64,000 nt of DNA from Azospirillum halopraeferens DSM 3675 (GCF_000429625.1 NZ_AUCF01000015.1:1-64000); one strand, 5' to 3'; shown: positions 53,124 through 61,880, counted from the first letter of the stretch. Translations and numbers: made by a program. Notes: generated from the sequence alone by a model not told the origin.

Positions 53124-53550
53124 CGCCGGCGGCCGGCGGCGGGCACGGCGGCATGTCCGGCCGCACGCAGCCTTCCAGCGAACCGGCCGGCCGCTGCTCC
53201 GCCAGGCCGATCCAGGCGTCCACCGCGTCGACGTCGAAGCCGCAGCGGCGCTCCTCCCCCACCCGCATCAGCGGCCGGCGGATCAGCAGCGGCGTCGCCA
53301 GCAAGAGGTCGAGGGCGCCCGCCTCGTCCAGCGCCTCGGGCACCACGGCGCCGGACTTCACCGCCGGAGCGGCGCGGTTGAACCACTCCGCCACCGGCCG
53401 GTCGCCGAAGAAGGGGCGCAGGCTATCCCGCGTCCACGGCGCGCTCAGCAGGTCGCGCGCCTCCACCCGGTGCCCGGCCTCCTCCAGCAGGCGGCGCTGG
53501 CGGGCGTTGCCGGCGCAGCCGGGCTTCTCGTAGAACACCACCTCAACCAT
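53101..53550 (-). CDS. nitrogenase-associated ArsC/Spx-like protein
   Basis: The 149-residue protein has the thioredoxin-fold start [20 protein letters not shown] and [20 protein letters not shown], then [12 protein letters not shown]. This is the pattern of the nitrogenase-associated branch of the ArsC family (NifO-like). It keeps only the first active-site Cys (GCAGN). The start overlaps the draG stop by eight bases, so it is the third gene of a draT-draG operon, as the ORF after draTG (draB) is in related diazotrophs. A role in nitrogenase control or protection is inferred. The last 20 residues are low-complexity and lie in the overlap with the chemoreceptor gene. Confidence 0.85.
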   Translation of the reverse strand: MVEVVFYEKPGCAGNARQRRLLEEAGHRVEARDLLSAPWTRDSLRPFFGDRPVAEWFNRAAPAVKSGAVVPEALDEAGALDLLLATPLLIRRPLMRVGEERRCGFDVDAVDAWIGLAEQRPAGSLEGCVRPDMPPCPPPAAGVTPRASG

Positions 53551-54448
53551 CGGTCCCTCCGGTTCGCAACAGCGGGGCGCGCGCCAGCAGGGCGTCGACC
53601 TGGGCGCGGATCTCCTGCTGGACGGCGGCGTCCAGCTTCTTCAGCCAGCGGCTCGGGATCGCCTCGACGCCGTAGGTGGCGCCGGCCAGCATGCCGGCAA
53701 GCGCGCCGGTGGTGTCGGCGTCGCCGCCCTGGTTCACCGTCTCCACCACGCAGGATTCCACGCCGTCGGTGCGGAAGTAATGGTGCAGCACGGTCTGCAC
53801 CGTATCGACCACATAGGCGGTGGACAGGTTGCGGTAGGGCTCGAACTTGAAGGCGCGCCGCTGTGCCACCAGACGGTTCGCCACCTCGCGCACGGCGCGC
53901 ACGCCGCCGCCGGCCAGCAGGACCCGCACCATCTCGCCGAAGGCCAGGGTCGCCGCGTCGGACAGGACGTTGTTGTGGGTGATGTGGGCCTGCTCCAGGC
54001 TCCAGGTGCGGAACGCGTCGTCGTCGCCCAGCGTCGCCAGCACCACCGGCAGGTTGCGCATCAGGGCACCGTTGCCGGCCAGATGCTCCCCCTCCGGCTC
54101 CTCCAGCGTGCCGTGCATGATGAAGCGGCGGATGCCGCGGCGGGTGGTGTCGCCCACGTCGACGGGCACGCCCTTCAGCCAGACCGCGAACTCCTCCGCG
54201 GCGCGCCGGACGTCCCAGTCGGGACCGGCCAGGATGGCGCGGCCCAGGTGGATCGACATCTCCGTGTCGTCGGTCACCTGGCCCGCCTGCAGGCGCAGCC
54301 AGCCGCCGCCCTTGATGTGCCGGTGCACGCCGTATTGGTGCGCAATCTCCCCTTTTGTCAGGAACTCGACAGTGGCACCCAGCGCGTCGCCGCAGGCGAA
54401 GCCGAGATAGGCGCCCAGGGCGCGGGAACGGAGGGTCGGATCGGTCAT
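53543..54448 (-). CDS. draG: ADP-ribosyl-[dinitrogen reductase] hydrolase
   Basis: Start at 54448 gives MTDPTLRSRALGAYLGFACG; longer upstream sequence lacks similarity. The protein (301 residues) has the DraG/ADP-ribosylglycohydrolase manganese ligands: GDALGATVEF, TDDTEMSIHLG, GNGALMRNLPV and NQGGDADTTGALAGMLAG. It removes ADP-ribose from the Fe protein of nitrogenase and so reactivates it when ammonium or darkness ends. It is the second gene of the draT-draG operon, 40 bases after draT. Confidence 0.97.
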   Translation of the reverse strand: MTDPTLRSRALGAYLGFACGDALGATVEFLTKGEIAHQYGVHRHIKGGGWLRLQAGQVTDDTEMSIHLGRAILAGPDWDVRRAAEEFAVWLKGVPVDVGDTTRRGIRRFIMHGTLEEPEGEHLAGNGALMRNLPVVLATLGDDDAFRTWSLEQAHITHNNVLSDAATLAFGEMVRVLLAGGGVRAVREVANRLVAQRRAFKFEPYRNLSTAYVVDTVQTVLHHYFRTDGVESCVVETVNQGGDADTTGALAGMLAGATYGVEAIPSRWLKKLDAAVQQEIRAQVDALLARAPLLRTGGTDG

Positions 54449-54488
54449 GCCCCGGATGCCTGCAAGATGGGGGCCGCTCGCCGGCCGG

Positions 54489-55415
54489 TCACAGCAGCGA
54501 CACCGACACGCGGTAGTCGCCACCGACGACCAGATATTCGCCTTCACCCCGGAAGGGGTAGCGCGGCAGGATGTCGCGGAAGAAGACGATCTTCACCACC
54601 GGCACCCGGGCTTCCAGGATGTAATCGCCGAACTGGCCGGCGATCTCGCGGTCGGTGGAGAAGGAGCACAGGTTGTTCAGGCGCAGCACCGCGCTGCGCT
54701 TGTCCGGCCGTTCGAGGATGAAGTGCTCCTCGAAGTCGTTGACGCCGCGGTAGAGCGGGATCGCCATGGCGCGCGCCGGCATCGGCGCCTCCGGCCAGCC
54801 GCGGCGCATCCACCACTGGCAATACTCGTACAGCAGGTCGAGTTGCAGGTAGATGTTGTTGTTGTGGAAGCGCGTGGCCGTCTTCTCCTCGCCGTAGCGG
54901 TACCAGGCGCCGGAGGCGAAGCGGCGGATCGGCTCCTTGTGATAGGTGGGCATCAGACCGAAGCGGCTTTCCACCCAGCCCTTGAGCACCGCCCCCTCGG
55001 CGTTGTTGGAGTCGAACATCCACCCCTTGAGCAGGCGCAGGTAGCTGGCGCGGAACCGGCGCTTGCCATCGGCCCCTTGCGAGCCGGAGAAGTCGGGGTT
55101 GAGGTCGAAGGTGGCGGCGAGGTGGCGCTGGAACACCTCGGCCGCACGGTCGGCGTCGGGGGCTTCGTCCAGCGCCTCGAACAGGTCGGCGTGCTGGCCG
55201 CGGGTGCCGTGGATGCGCAGCGTGCGGGGCGACCCGTTGAAGGCGGCGGTGGACAGGACCTGTGCCGGCACGCCCACCATGTTGGTGCGGTGGCCGCGCA
55301 ACGCCAGCGGCGAATCCGGGTCGATCCGCCGCCCGTAGGCGTCGCGGATCTCCGCAGCGCCGCCCGACCCGTCCCCGTCCGCCGTCCCGTCCGCCATACC
55401 CGCCGCAATCTCCAT
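54489..55415 (-). CDS. draT: NAD-dinitrogen-reductase ADP-ribosyltransferase
   Basis: The ATG at 55415 is used, though 55397 is also possible; neither has a strong ribosome binding site. The 308-residue protein matches DraT: RTNMVGVPAQVLSTAAFNG, DLNPDFSGSQGADGKRRFRA, SYLRLLKGWMFDSNNAEGAV, ESRFGLMPTYHKEPI, and AIPLYRGVNDFEEHF. It inactivates nitrogenase Fe protein by ADP-ribosylating an arginine. Its presence implies a nitrogen-fixing host, although nif genes are not in the window. No sigma-54 promoter is evident upstream. Confidence 0.97.
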   Translation of the reverse strand: MEIAAGMADGTADGDGSGGAAEIRDAYGRRIDPDSPLALRGHRTNMVGVPAQVLSTAAFNGSPRTLRIHGTRGQHADLFEALDEAPDADRAAEVFQRHLAATFDLNPDFSGSQGADGKRRFRASYLRLLKGWMFDSNNAEGAVLKGWVESRFGLMPTYHKEPIRRFASGAWYRYGEEKTATRFHNNNIYLQLDLLYEYCQWWMRRGWPEAPMPARAMAIPLYRGVNDFEEHFILERPDKRSAVLRLNNLCSFSTDREIAGQFGDYILEARVPVVKIVFFRDILPRYPFRGEGEYLVVGGDYRVSVSLL

Positions 55416-55480
55416 ACTTTTTGTAAGGAATAGCGGGAAACGGGCGGCGGCGCCATGCTTTCGCGCGGGCCGCCGCAGGA

Positions 55481-56662
55481 TCAGGCGGTGACGAACCAGG
55501 CGTCCTGCACCGCGTGGCGGGCGATGCCCAGAAGGGTGATGGTGTCGCCGTTGCCCAGATCGACCAGCGCCTCGGTGGCGGAGCCGTCGATCACCCGGTG
55601 GAACTGCCCGGGGCCGAGGTGGATGCGATCGCCCTCGGCGGCGTTGAAGTCGGTGATCACGTCGTGGCCGCTGCCGCGGGTGTACATGAAGCGGTCGGCG
55701 CCGGCCCCGCCGGTCAGCGTGTCGTTGCCGGGGCTGCCCCACAGGATGTCGTTGCCGATCCCGCCGAACAGCACGTCGTGCCCGTCCCCGCCGTGCATGC
55801 TGTCGTCGCCGGCGCCGCCGAACAGCGTGTCGTTGCCGGCCTCGCCCTTGAGCGTGTCGTTGCCCTGCAAGCCGTAGAGCACGTCGTTGCCGGCGTAGCC
55901 GCGGATGCTGTCGTCGCCCGACGCACCGCTCAGCGTGTCCGCCGCGGTGGTGCCGTTGACCACGCGGCCGGCTTCCGGAACCGGCTCCGAAGGGGGCTCC
56001 GGCGGCGGCTCCGGCGGGGCGGCGGCAGCGCCCGCATCGACGATGGCGAGGGGGCGGCCGTACAGCGCCTCCGCGTGGGCATCCACGGACCCGAAATAGC
56101 CCAGCGGGACCTTGCCCGTGAGGTCGGCCATCAGGGTGCCGGTGGTGGTGTAGCCGTTGAAGGTGGCGCCCCCGGCGTACTCGTCGAACATGCCGATCAT
56201 GTGGCCGTACTCGTGCGCCGCCAGTTCGTCCTGGTAGGACGGCCCCCAGGCGGTGTCGGTGTACCAGTTCAGCATGTCGTACCGTCCGTTCCCCTCATGG
56301 ACGGTGACCGTGTAGTGGGGGTTCGCATCGACGAAGCGGACATCGAAGGCGATGGGATAGAGGGCGCTGCCGTCGCTGAGCGCCGCCTTGCCGTTCCACA
56401 GGCTCTCGATCCCCTGTTCCCAGGTGGACCGCAGCGCGCCGGGATCGGCCCCGGCCAGAGAAATCCGTGTCTCCACCAGGAAGCGGGCGCCATCGAACCC
56501 CAGATCGTACTTCACCGACCAGCGGTAGCCGCCGTCGGAACGCGATTCCATATAGTTGACCGCTGCGATCGCCTGTGGCGCGTTCGGCAGGGCGGAACCG
56601 CCCGCCGCCGTTCCCATGGTGTACGTGACGCCGTGTACCGCGTATCCCCAGTCGAAGGCCAT
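55481..56662 (-). CDS. RTX protein with zinc-metallopeptidase-like HEYGH motif
   Basis: The 393-residue protein has an N-terminal domain of about 210 residues containing ELAAHEYGHMIGMFDEYAGG, an HExxH zinc site followed by GMFDEY as in metzincin-like secreted peptidases. A Pro/Glu-rich linker (about 225-250) leads to RTX repeats (GASGDDSIRGYAGNDVLYGL, GGAGDDSMHGGDGHDVLFGG) and the tail DVITDFNAAEGDRIHL. No signal peptide is present, which fits type I secretion with a C-terminal signal. It is probably a calcium-dependent secreted peptidase. Confidence 0.85.
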   Translation of the reverse strand: MAFDWGYAVHGVTYTMGTAAGGSALPNAPQAIAAVNYMESRSDGGYRWSVKYDLGFDGARFLVETRISLAGADPGALRSTWEQGIESLWNGKAALSDGSALYPIAFDVRFVDANPHYTVTVHEGNGRYDMLNWYTDTAWGPSYQDELAAHEYGHMIGMFDEYAGGATFNGYTTTGTLMADLTGKVPLGYFGSVDAHAEALYGRPLAIVDAGAAAAPPEPPPEPPSEPVPEAGRVVNGTTAADTLSGASGDDSIRGYAGNDVLYGLQGNDTLKGEAGNDTLFGGAGDDSMHGGDGHDVLFGGIGNDILWGSPGNDTLTGGAGADRFMYTRGSGHDVITDFNAAEGDRIHLGPGQFHRVIDGSATEALVDLGNGDTITLLGIARHAVQDAWFVTA

Positions 56663-56791
56663 GACACGATCCCCGCTGCCGTTGTTGGAGCGGAGTCTGC
56701 CTTAACGTTTCATTAACCTCCTGTGACCAACGCTGACCCACGACCATTTTCCCGCCGCCCCGCCCGATCGGTGTAGCGGCGCATAGGACCG

Positions 56792-57682
56792 TCAGCCCGG
56801 GTTACCCCCGAAGAAGGCCAGGACGTCCGCCAGCGTCTCCTCCGGCCGCTCTTCCGGCAGGAAATGGCCGCCGGACAGGGCGCGGCCTATGGCGGCGGGG
56901 GCGTAGGGGCGCCACAGTTCCAGCGGGTCGGCGTAACCACGGCCGACAATGCTGTCGGCACCCCACAGCACCAGGGTGGGACAGGCGACGCGACGCCCCG
57001 CCAGCCGGTCGCCGCGGTCGTGTTCCAGGTCGATGGAGGCGGCGGCCCGGTAATCCTCGCACATCGCGTGCACGGTGGCGGGGTTGCGCATGGCGTGCAG
57101 GTAGGCGGCGAACGCCTCCTGCGCGAAGGCGCCGGCGCCGGACCCCCACGAGCCCAGCGTGCGGCGCAGGAAGAACTCCGGGTCCAGGCCGATCAGATGC
57201 TCCGGCAGGCCGCCGGGCTGGATCAGGAAGAACCAGTGGTAATAGGCGGTGGCCATGGCGCTGTCCATGCGCTCGAACACCTCCACCGTCGGAACGATGT
57301 CGATCACGGCCAGCCGCTCCACCCGGTCGGGATGGTCCAGGGCCATGCGGTGCGCCACGCGGGCCCCCCGGTCGTGGCCGCACACGGCGAAACGCTCGAA
57401 CCCCAGGGCGCGCATCACCTCGACCTGGTCCTGCGCCATGGCGCGCTTGGAATGGCGCACGTGGGCGGGATCGCCCGCCAGCTTCTCCGACGCGCCGTAG
57501 CCGCGCAGGTCGGCGGCCACGACCGTGAAGCGCTCGGCCAGCGCCGGGGCGACGCGGTGCCACATGACGTGGGTCTGCGGGAACCCGTGCAGCAGCAGCA
57601 GCGGCGGTCCGTCGCCGCCGACCGCCGCGTGGATCTCGGCACCGCTGGTGGCGATGCGGCGATGGGCGAATCCGTCCGGCAT
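56792..57682 (-). CDS. alpha/beta hydrolase, probable fluoroacetate dehalogenase
   Basis: Start at 57682 (MPDGFAHRRIATSG). The 296-residue sequence follows fluoroacetate dehalogenase closely: LHGFPQTHVMWHRVAPALAE, LRGYGASEK, and nucleophile Asp104 in GHDRGARVAHRMALDHPDRV with Arg105 and Arg108 for carboxylate binding. Also present are Asp128 (IDIVP), His149 and Trp150 (YYHWFF) and Tyr211 (CEDYRA) of the halide pocket, and the catalytic His in GGHFLPEE. All residues I know to be required are in place, so haloacetate hydrolysis to glycolate is likely; epoxide hydrolases are the main alternative. Confidence 0.88.
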   Translation of the reverse strand: MPDGFAHRRIATSGAEIHAAVGGDGPPLLLLHGFPQTHVMWHRVAPALAERFTVVAADLRGYGASEKLAGDPAHVRHSKRAMAQDQVEVMRALGFERFAVCGHDRGARVAHRMALDHPDRVERLAVIDIVPTVEVFERMDSAMATAYYHWFFLIQPGGLPEHLIGLDPEFFLRRTLGSWGSGAGAFAQEAFAAYLHAMRNPATVHAMCEDYRAAASIDLEHDRGDRLAGRRVACPTLVLWGADSIVGRGYADPLELWRPYAPAAIGRALSGGHFLPEERPEETLADVLAFFGGNPG

Positions 57683-58065
57683 GCCCTGTCCCCCCTGCCC
57701 GATACCCCGTTCCAAATGGCGCGCCCGCGCCGGGGGACCAGAGCCGGACGAGCAGAAGAATCGCCGGCAAGGGACGTACCGGTCGGGGAAACAAGGCCGC
57801 CACGGATTGCACGGATCGGGTTGGATTGCACGGACGTGTTGCCCTGCGTCACCGCCCTGAAGCGTCCGGCTGCCGGGCAGGACGATCAATCCGTGTCATA
57901 CGGTCGGCAATTGATTACTTCCATCAATTGCCGACCGTAAAGCCCGGCAGATCAATGCCTTGGCATTGATCGAGAGGGTGATGCCGGCGGCATCCTTCCG
58001 ATGCCGCCGGTATCATCCGCGTCCAACGTGCCGACAATGAAGCGACGACCGGGAATGCCGGGCGT
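57683..58065. other. 383-base gap with repeat copy 3
   Basis: Between the dehalogenase start and the hldE stop there is no credible gene. The left 215 bases carry the dehalogenase promoter region, in which I see no clear -35/-10 pair. The right half holds the third copy of the three-hairpin repeat, followed by 50 bases to the hldE stop. Confidence 0.6.
57898..58015 (+). repeat. three-hairpin intergenic repeat, copy 3
   Basis: Same order and orientation as copies at 2715 and 31423. Hairpin I is perfect here: ACGGTCGGCAATTGA with TCAATTGCCGACCGT. Hairpin II is invariant, closed by GCCC/GGGT. Hairpin III pairs GCCGGCGGCATC with GATGCCGCCGGT. It lies 50 bases past the hldE stop (hldE is on the minus strand) and 215 bases before the dehalogenase start, so this copy is between tandem, not convergent, genes. 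Confidence 0.92.
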
Positions 58066-59520
58066 TCACCCCTGCATGCGCTTGATGGTGTTGGTCGTGC
58101 TCTGCCCGGCGACGAGGTCGGCCAGCAGGACGCGGCCGCCATAGCTCTGCACGAAGTCGGCACCGACCACCTGGTCGATGCTGTAGTCGGCCCCCTTCAC
58201 CAGCACGTCGGGGCGCAGCGCGCGGATGAGCTGTTCGGGGGTGTCCTCGTCGAAGATCACCACCAGGTCGACCGGCGCCAGGGAGGCGAGAACGGTGGCC
58301 CGGGCGGATTCCGCCTGCACCGGGCGGGTCGGACCCTTCAGGCGGCGCACGGATTCGTCGCTGTTCAGGCCGACCACCAGCAGGTCGCAGCCCGCCTTGG
58401 CCCGGGCCAGCAGCGAGACGTGGCCGGGATGCAGCAGGTCGAAGCAGCCGTTGGTGAAGCCGATGCGCTTGCAGCGCAGCTTCCAGCGGGCGACGCGCTC
58501 CACCGCCTCGTCGCGGGTCACCACCTTGGTCTCGCCGTGGCGCCATTCCTGTTCGTGCAGGGCGCCCAGCAGTTCCGGGGCGCGCACCACCGCGGTGCCG
58601 ACCTTGCCGACGACGATGCCCGCCGCCAGGTTCGCCAGCCGGGCGGCGTCCTCCAGCGGCACGCCGGCGGCCAGCGCCGCGGTCAGGGTGGCGACCACCG
58701 TGTCGCCGGCGCCCGACACGTCGAACACCTCCCGCGCTTCGGCGGGCAGATGGGCGGCGGTGCCGTCGCGGGTGACCACGCTCATGCCCCGCTCCGACCG
58801 GGTAGCCACCACGGCGCCGACGCCGCAGGTGTCGATCAGGCGTTGGCAGGCGGCCGCAACCTCGGCGTCGCTGTCGGCGGGCAGGCCGGTGGCCTGCATC
58901 AGCTCCTTGCGGTTGGGCGTGAGCACCGTGGCGCCGCGGTAACGGGTGTAGTCGGTCCCCTTGGGGTCCACCACCACGGGCAGACCGGCGCGCTGCGCCG
59001 CGCCGATCAGGGCGGTGATCAGCGCATCGGACAGGACGCCCTTGCCGTAGTCGGAGAGGATGACCGCCCCCACCTCCGCCAGCCCTTCGCGGGCGGCGCC
59101 CAGCAGGGAGTCGAACCACAGCGGCCCGACGTCCGCCACCGTCTCGGCGTCGGCGCGCAGAAGCTGCTGGCGGCCGCCGATGAAGCGCGACTTGACGGTG
59201 GTCTGGCGTCCCGGCTCGGCGATGATGCCGGCGTTGTCGCCGATCTCCATCGCCACGAGGTGGCGCAGCTCGCTGCCGGCCGCATCGTCGCCGACGACGG
59301 AGACGAAGCGGCAGAGCGCGCCCAGCGCGATGACGTTGGCGGCGACGTTGCCGGCCCCGCCGAGCATGGCCGTTTCCCGCTCGATCCGCAGCACGGGGAT
59401 CGGCGCTTCCGGCGACACGCGGTCGACCGATCCGTAGATGAACCGGTCGAGCATGACGTCGCCGACGCACAGCACGCGCGCCGTCGACAGGGCCTCGATG
59501 TGGCGGGCAAGGTCGCTCAT
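58066..59520 (-). CDS. hldE: bifunctional heptose kinase/adenylyltransferase
   Basis: The 484-residue protein has both HldE domains. The N-terminal ribokinase-type kinase (about 1-320) has MLGGAGNVAANVIALGA and the ATP-site FDVSGAGDTVVATLTAAL. The C-terminal nucleotidyltransferase (about 345-484) has FTNGCFDLLHPGHVSLLARA and LNSDESVRRLKGPTRPV, with HPGH as the HxGH motif. It makes ADP-D-glycero-beta-D-manno-heptose precursors for the LPS inner core, so the outer membrane carries heptose. It is divergent from the TVP38 gene. Confidence 0.96.
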   Translation of the reverse strand: MSDLARHIEALSTARVLCVGDVMLDRFIYGSVDRVSPEAPIPVLRIERETAMLGGAGNVAANVIALGALCRFVSVVGDDAAGSELRHLVAMEIGDNAGIIAEPGRQTTVKSRFIGGRQQLLRADAETVADVGPLWFDSLLGAAREGLAEVGAVILSDYGKGVLSDALITALIGAAQRAGLPVVVDPKGTDYTRYRGATVLTPNRKELMQATGLPADSDAEVAAACQRLIDTCGVGAVVATRSERGMSVVTRDGTAAHLPAEAREVFDVSGAGDTVVATLTAALAAGVPLEDAARLANLAAGIVVGKVGTAVVRAPELLGALHEQEWRHGETKVVTRDEAVERVARWKLRCKRIGFTNGCFDLLHPGHVSLLARAKAGCDLLVVGLNSDESVRRLKGPTRPVQAESARATVLASLAPVDLVVIFDEDTPEQLIRALRPDVLVKGADYSIDQVVGADFVQSYGGRVLLADLVAGQSTTNTIKRMQG

Positions 59521-59551
59521 GGCGGTGTCTTACCAACACCACCGGAACGAC

Positions 59552-59565
59552 ACAACGGACGTTGT
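59552..59565. promoter_or_regulatory. small palindrome between hldE and TVP38 gene
   Basis: ACAACG-GA-CGTTGT is a perfect 6+6 inverted repeat in the 176-base divergent gap, 32 bases upstream of hldE. It could be a regulator site for one or both genes, but arms this short also arise by chance. Confidence 0.25.
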
Positions 59566-59696
59566 CGGACCGCAGCAATGCAACCGCGGCAGGGGATGCC
59601 GGCGGAACCCTTCACGGCAAGGTGACTGGCGGGTGACGGGCGCCCGCGGCACCCTGGTAAGCGGAAACCAACCGCCCGAACCGGAGTGCCCGCGGC

Positions 59697-60416
59697 ATGG
59701 CCGCAGCCGATCCTCCGCCGTCCGCGCCGTGGATGCGCCTGGCCCCGCTGGCCGTGCTGGCGGCGGGCCTCCTCGGCGTCCTCGCCGCCGGCCTGCACGA
59801 GCATCTCAGCCCGGACGCGCTGGCGCGCCACCGCACGGCCCTGACGGCGTTCGTGGCCGCCAACGGCGCGCTCGCCGCGCTGGCGTATGTAGCGGTCTAC
59901 ACGCTGGCGGTCGCCTTCTCGGTGCCGGGGGCGACGGTGCTGACCCTGGCCGGCGGGCTCCTCTTCGGGGTGTGGGCGGCGACCGCCCTGGCGGTCACCG
60001 GGGCGACGCTGGGGGCGGTGGCCGTCTTCCTGGCCGCCCGCACCGCCGCGGGTGGTTTCCTGCGCCACCGCGCCGCGCCGTGGACCGCCCGGCTGGAGGC
60101 GGGATTCCGGGAGCACGCCTTCAGCTACACCCTGTTCCTGCGCCTGGTGCCTCTGTTCCCGTTCTGGCTCGTCAACCTGATCCCGGCGGTGCTGGGCGTG
60201 CCGCTGCGCACCTACGCCCCGGCGACCCTGATCGGCATCGTGCCGGGGGCGCTGGTGTACGCGTCGGTGGGCAACGGGCTGGGCGCAGTGCTCGACGCCG
60301 GCGGCCGCCCCGACCCCGCCCTGATGATGGAGCCGGCGATCCTGCTGCCCCTGCTGGGGCTCGCCGTGCTGGCGCTGGTTCCCGTGCTGGTGCGCCGCCT
60401 GCGGAGGACGCCATGA
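59697..60416 (+). CDS. TVP38/TMEM64 (DedA-like) membrane protein
   Basis: The 239-residue protein has six or so membrane helices and the VTT-domain signature FSVPGATVLTLAGGLLFGVW, GATLGAVAVFLAARTAAGGF, and FLRLVPLFPFWLVNLIPAVL followed by GVPLRTYAPATLIGIVPGAL. DedA-type proteins scramble or flip lipids, including polyprenyl phosphate, and affect membrane homeostasis. The last bases overlap the next gene's start (ATGA), so it is coupled to a mercuric reductase-like flavoprotein. Confidence 0.92.
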   Translation: MAAADPPPSAPWMRLAPLAVLAAGLLGVLAAGLHEHLSPDALARHRTALTAFVAANGALAALAYVAVYTLAVAFSVPGATVLTLAGGLLFGVWAATALAVTGATLGAVAVFLAARTAAGGFLRHRAAPWTARLEAGFREHAFSYTLFLRLVPLFPFWLVNLIPAVLGVPLRTYAPATLIGIVPGALVYASVGNGLGAVLDAGGRPDPALMMEPAILLPLLGLAVLALVPVLVRRLRRTP

Positions 60417-61840
60417 GCGCCATCCGCTGCGATCTGTGCGTCATCGGGGCCGGGGCCGGCGGCCTGTCGGTGGCCGCCGCGGCGGCGCGCCTGGGCGCCG
60501 ACACGGTGCTGGTGGAGCGCGGCGCCATGGGCGGCGACTGCCTGAACACCGGCTGCGTGCCGTCCAAGGCGCTGCTGGCCGCCGCCGCCGCGGCCCGCGC
60601 CGTGCGCACCGCCGGCCGCTTCGGCATCGGCGCGCCGGAGCCGGCAATCGACGCCGCGGCCGTGTACGCCTACGTACAGGCGGCCATCGCCGCCATCGCC
60701 CCCCACGACAGCCGGGAGCGGTTCGAGGGGCTGGGTGTACGCGTCATCGCCGCCCACGCCCGCTTCACCGGTCCCGACACCGTGATGGCGGAGGGCGCCG
60801 CCATCCGGGCGCGCCGCTTCGTGCTGGCCACCGGCTCCCGCCCGCTGGTGCCGCCGGTCCCCGGCCTGGACACGGTGGCGTACCTCACCAACGAGACGCT
60901 GTTCGCCGGAAGCACCCTGCCCGGCCACCTGCTGGTGCTGGGCGGCGGTCCGGTCGGGGTGGAGATGGCGCAGGCGCACCGCCGCCTCGGCGCCCGGGTG
61001 ACGCTGGTGGAGCGGGCCACCCTGCTGCCCCGCGACGACCCGGAGCTGGTGGCGGTGGTGCGCAGCACCCTGGAGGCGGAGGGCGTCACCCTGATCGAAG
61101 GCACCGGCGTCGCCCGCGTCGCGCCGGCCGGGGACGGGGACGGGGACGGGGTGGCGGCGGAGCTGGCCGACGGGCGCCGGATCTCCGGCAGCCACCTGCT
61201 GGTGGCGGCCGGGCGCCGGCCGGTGGTGGAGGACCTGGGTCTGGAGGCCGCCGGCATCGCCGCCGGCCCCGCCGGCATCACGGTGGACGCCCGCCTGCGC
61301 ACCACCAACCGCCGCGTCTACGCCGTGGGCGATTGCACCGGCGGCCCCGCTTTCACCCACGCCGCCGGGCATCAGGCGGGCATCGTCGTGCGCAACGCCC
61401 TGTTCCGCTGGCCGGGCCGCGCCGACCGCATCGCCCTGCCCCGGGCCACCTTCACCGACCCCGAACTGGCGCAGGTCGGCCTGACGGAGGCGCAGGCGCG
61501 CGCCGCCCGGGACGGCGACGTGACCGTGCTGCGCCAGCCCTTCGCCGGCAACGACCGCGCCCGCACCGAGGGCGCGCCCGAAGGGCTGGTCAAGCTGGTG
61601 GTGCGGCGCAACGGCCGCATCCTCGGCGCCGGCATCGCCGGCCGCCACGCCGGGGAGCAGATCGCGCCGTGGTGCCTGGCCATCGCCCGCGGCCTGCGGG
61701 TGCACGACCTTGCCGGCGTCGTGCTGCCCTACCCCACCCTGGCGGAAGCCGGCAAGCGCGCCGCCGGCGCCTTCTTCGAGCCGGTCCTGTTCGGCCCCCG
61801 CACGCGGTGGCTGGTGCGCTTCCTCGCGCGGTTCGGATGA
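60413..61840 (+). CDS. dihydrolipoamide dehydrogenase/mercuric reductase-like flavoprotein
   Basis: The 475-residue protein has the FAD site DLCVIGAGAGGLSVAAAAAR, the redox disulfide in GGDCLNTGCVPSKALL, an NAD(P)H site (LLVLGGGPVGVEMAQAHRRL), and TNRRVYAVGDCTGGPAFTHA. It lacks the C-terminal Cys pair of mercuric reductase, and the dimerisation end is not the usual lipoamide dehydrogenase HxxxxE pattern (HAGEQI only). The substrate is unknown; a disulfide is likely. A 6-base tandem repeat encodes GDGDGDG. It is the second gene of a TVP38-coupled operon. Confidence 0.9.
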   Translation: MSAIRCDLCVIGAGAGGLSVAAAAARLGADTVLVERGAMGGDCLNTGCVPSKALLAAAAAARAVRTAGRFGIGAPEPAIDAAAVYAYVQAAIAAIAPHDSRERFEGLGVRVIAAHARFTGPDTVMAEGAAIRARRFVLATGSRPLVPPVPGLDTVAYLTNETLFAGSTLPGHLLVLGGGPVGVEMAQAHRRLGARVTLVERATLLPRDDPELVAVVRSTLEAEGVTLIEGTGVARVAPAGDGDGDGVAAELADGRRISGSHLLVAAGRRPVVEDLGLEAAGIAAGPAGITVDARLRTTNRRVYAVGDCTGGPAFTHAAGHQAGIVVRNALFRWPGRADRIALPRATFTDPELAQVGLTEAQARAARDGDVTVLRQPFAGNDRARTEGAPEGLVKLVVRRNGRILGAGIAGRHAGEQIAPWCLAIARGLRVHDLAGVVLPYPTLAEAGKRAAGAFFEPVLFGPRTRWLVRFLARFG

Positions 61841-61880
61841 CCTAGACTGTGGGCCCGTGATCCGCCGCCCCGGCCGCCCC

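Noticed and set aside
61131..61150. GACGGG tandem repeat in the flavoprotein gene
   Set aside because: Only about three units encoding GDGDG in a surface loop; a minor expansion with no sign of function.
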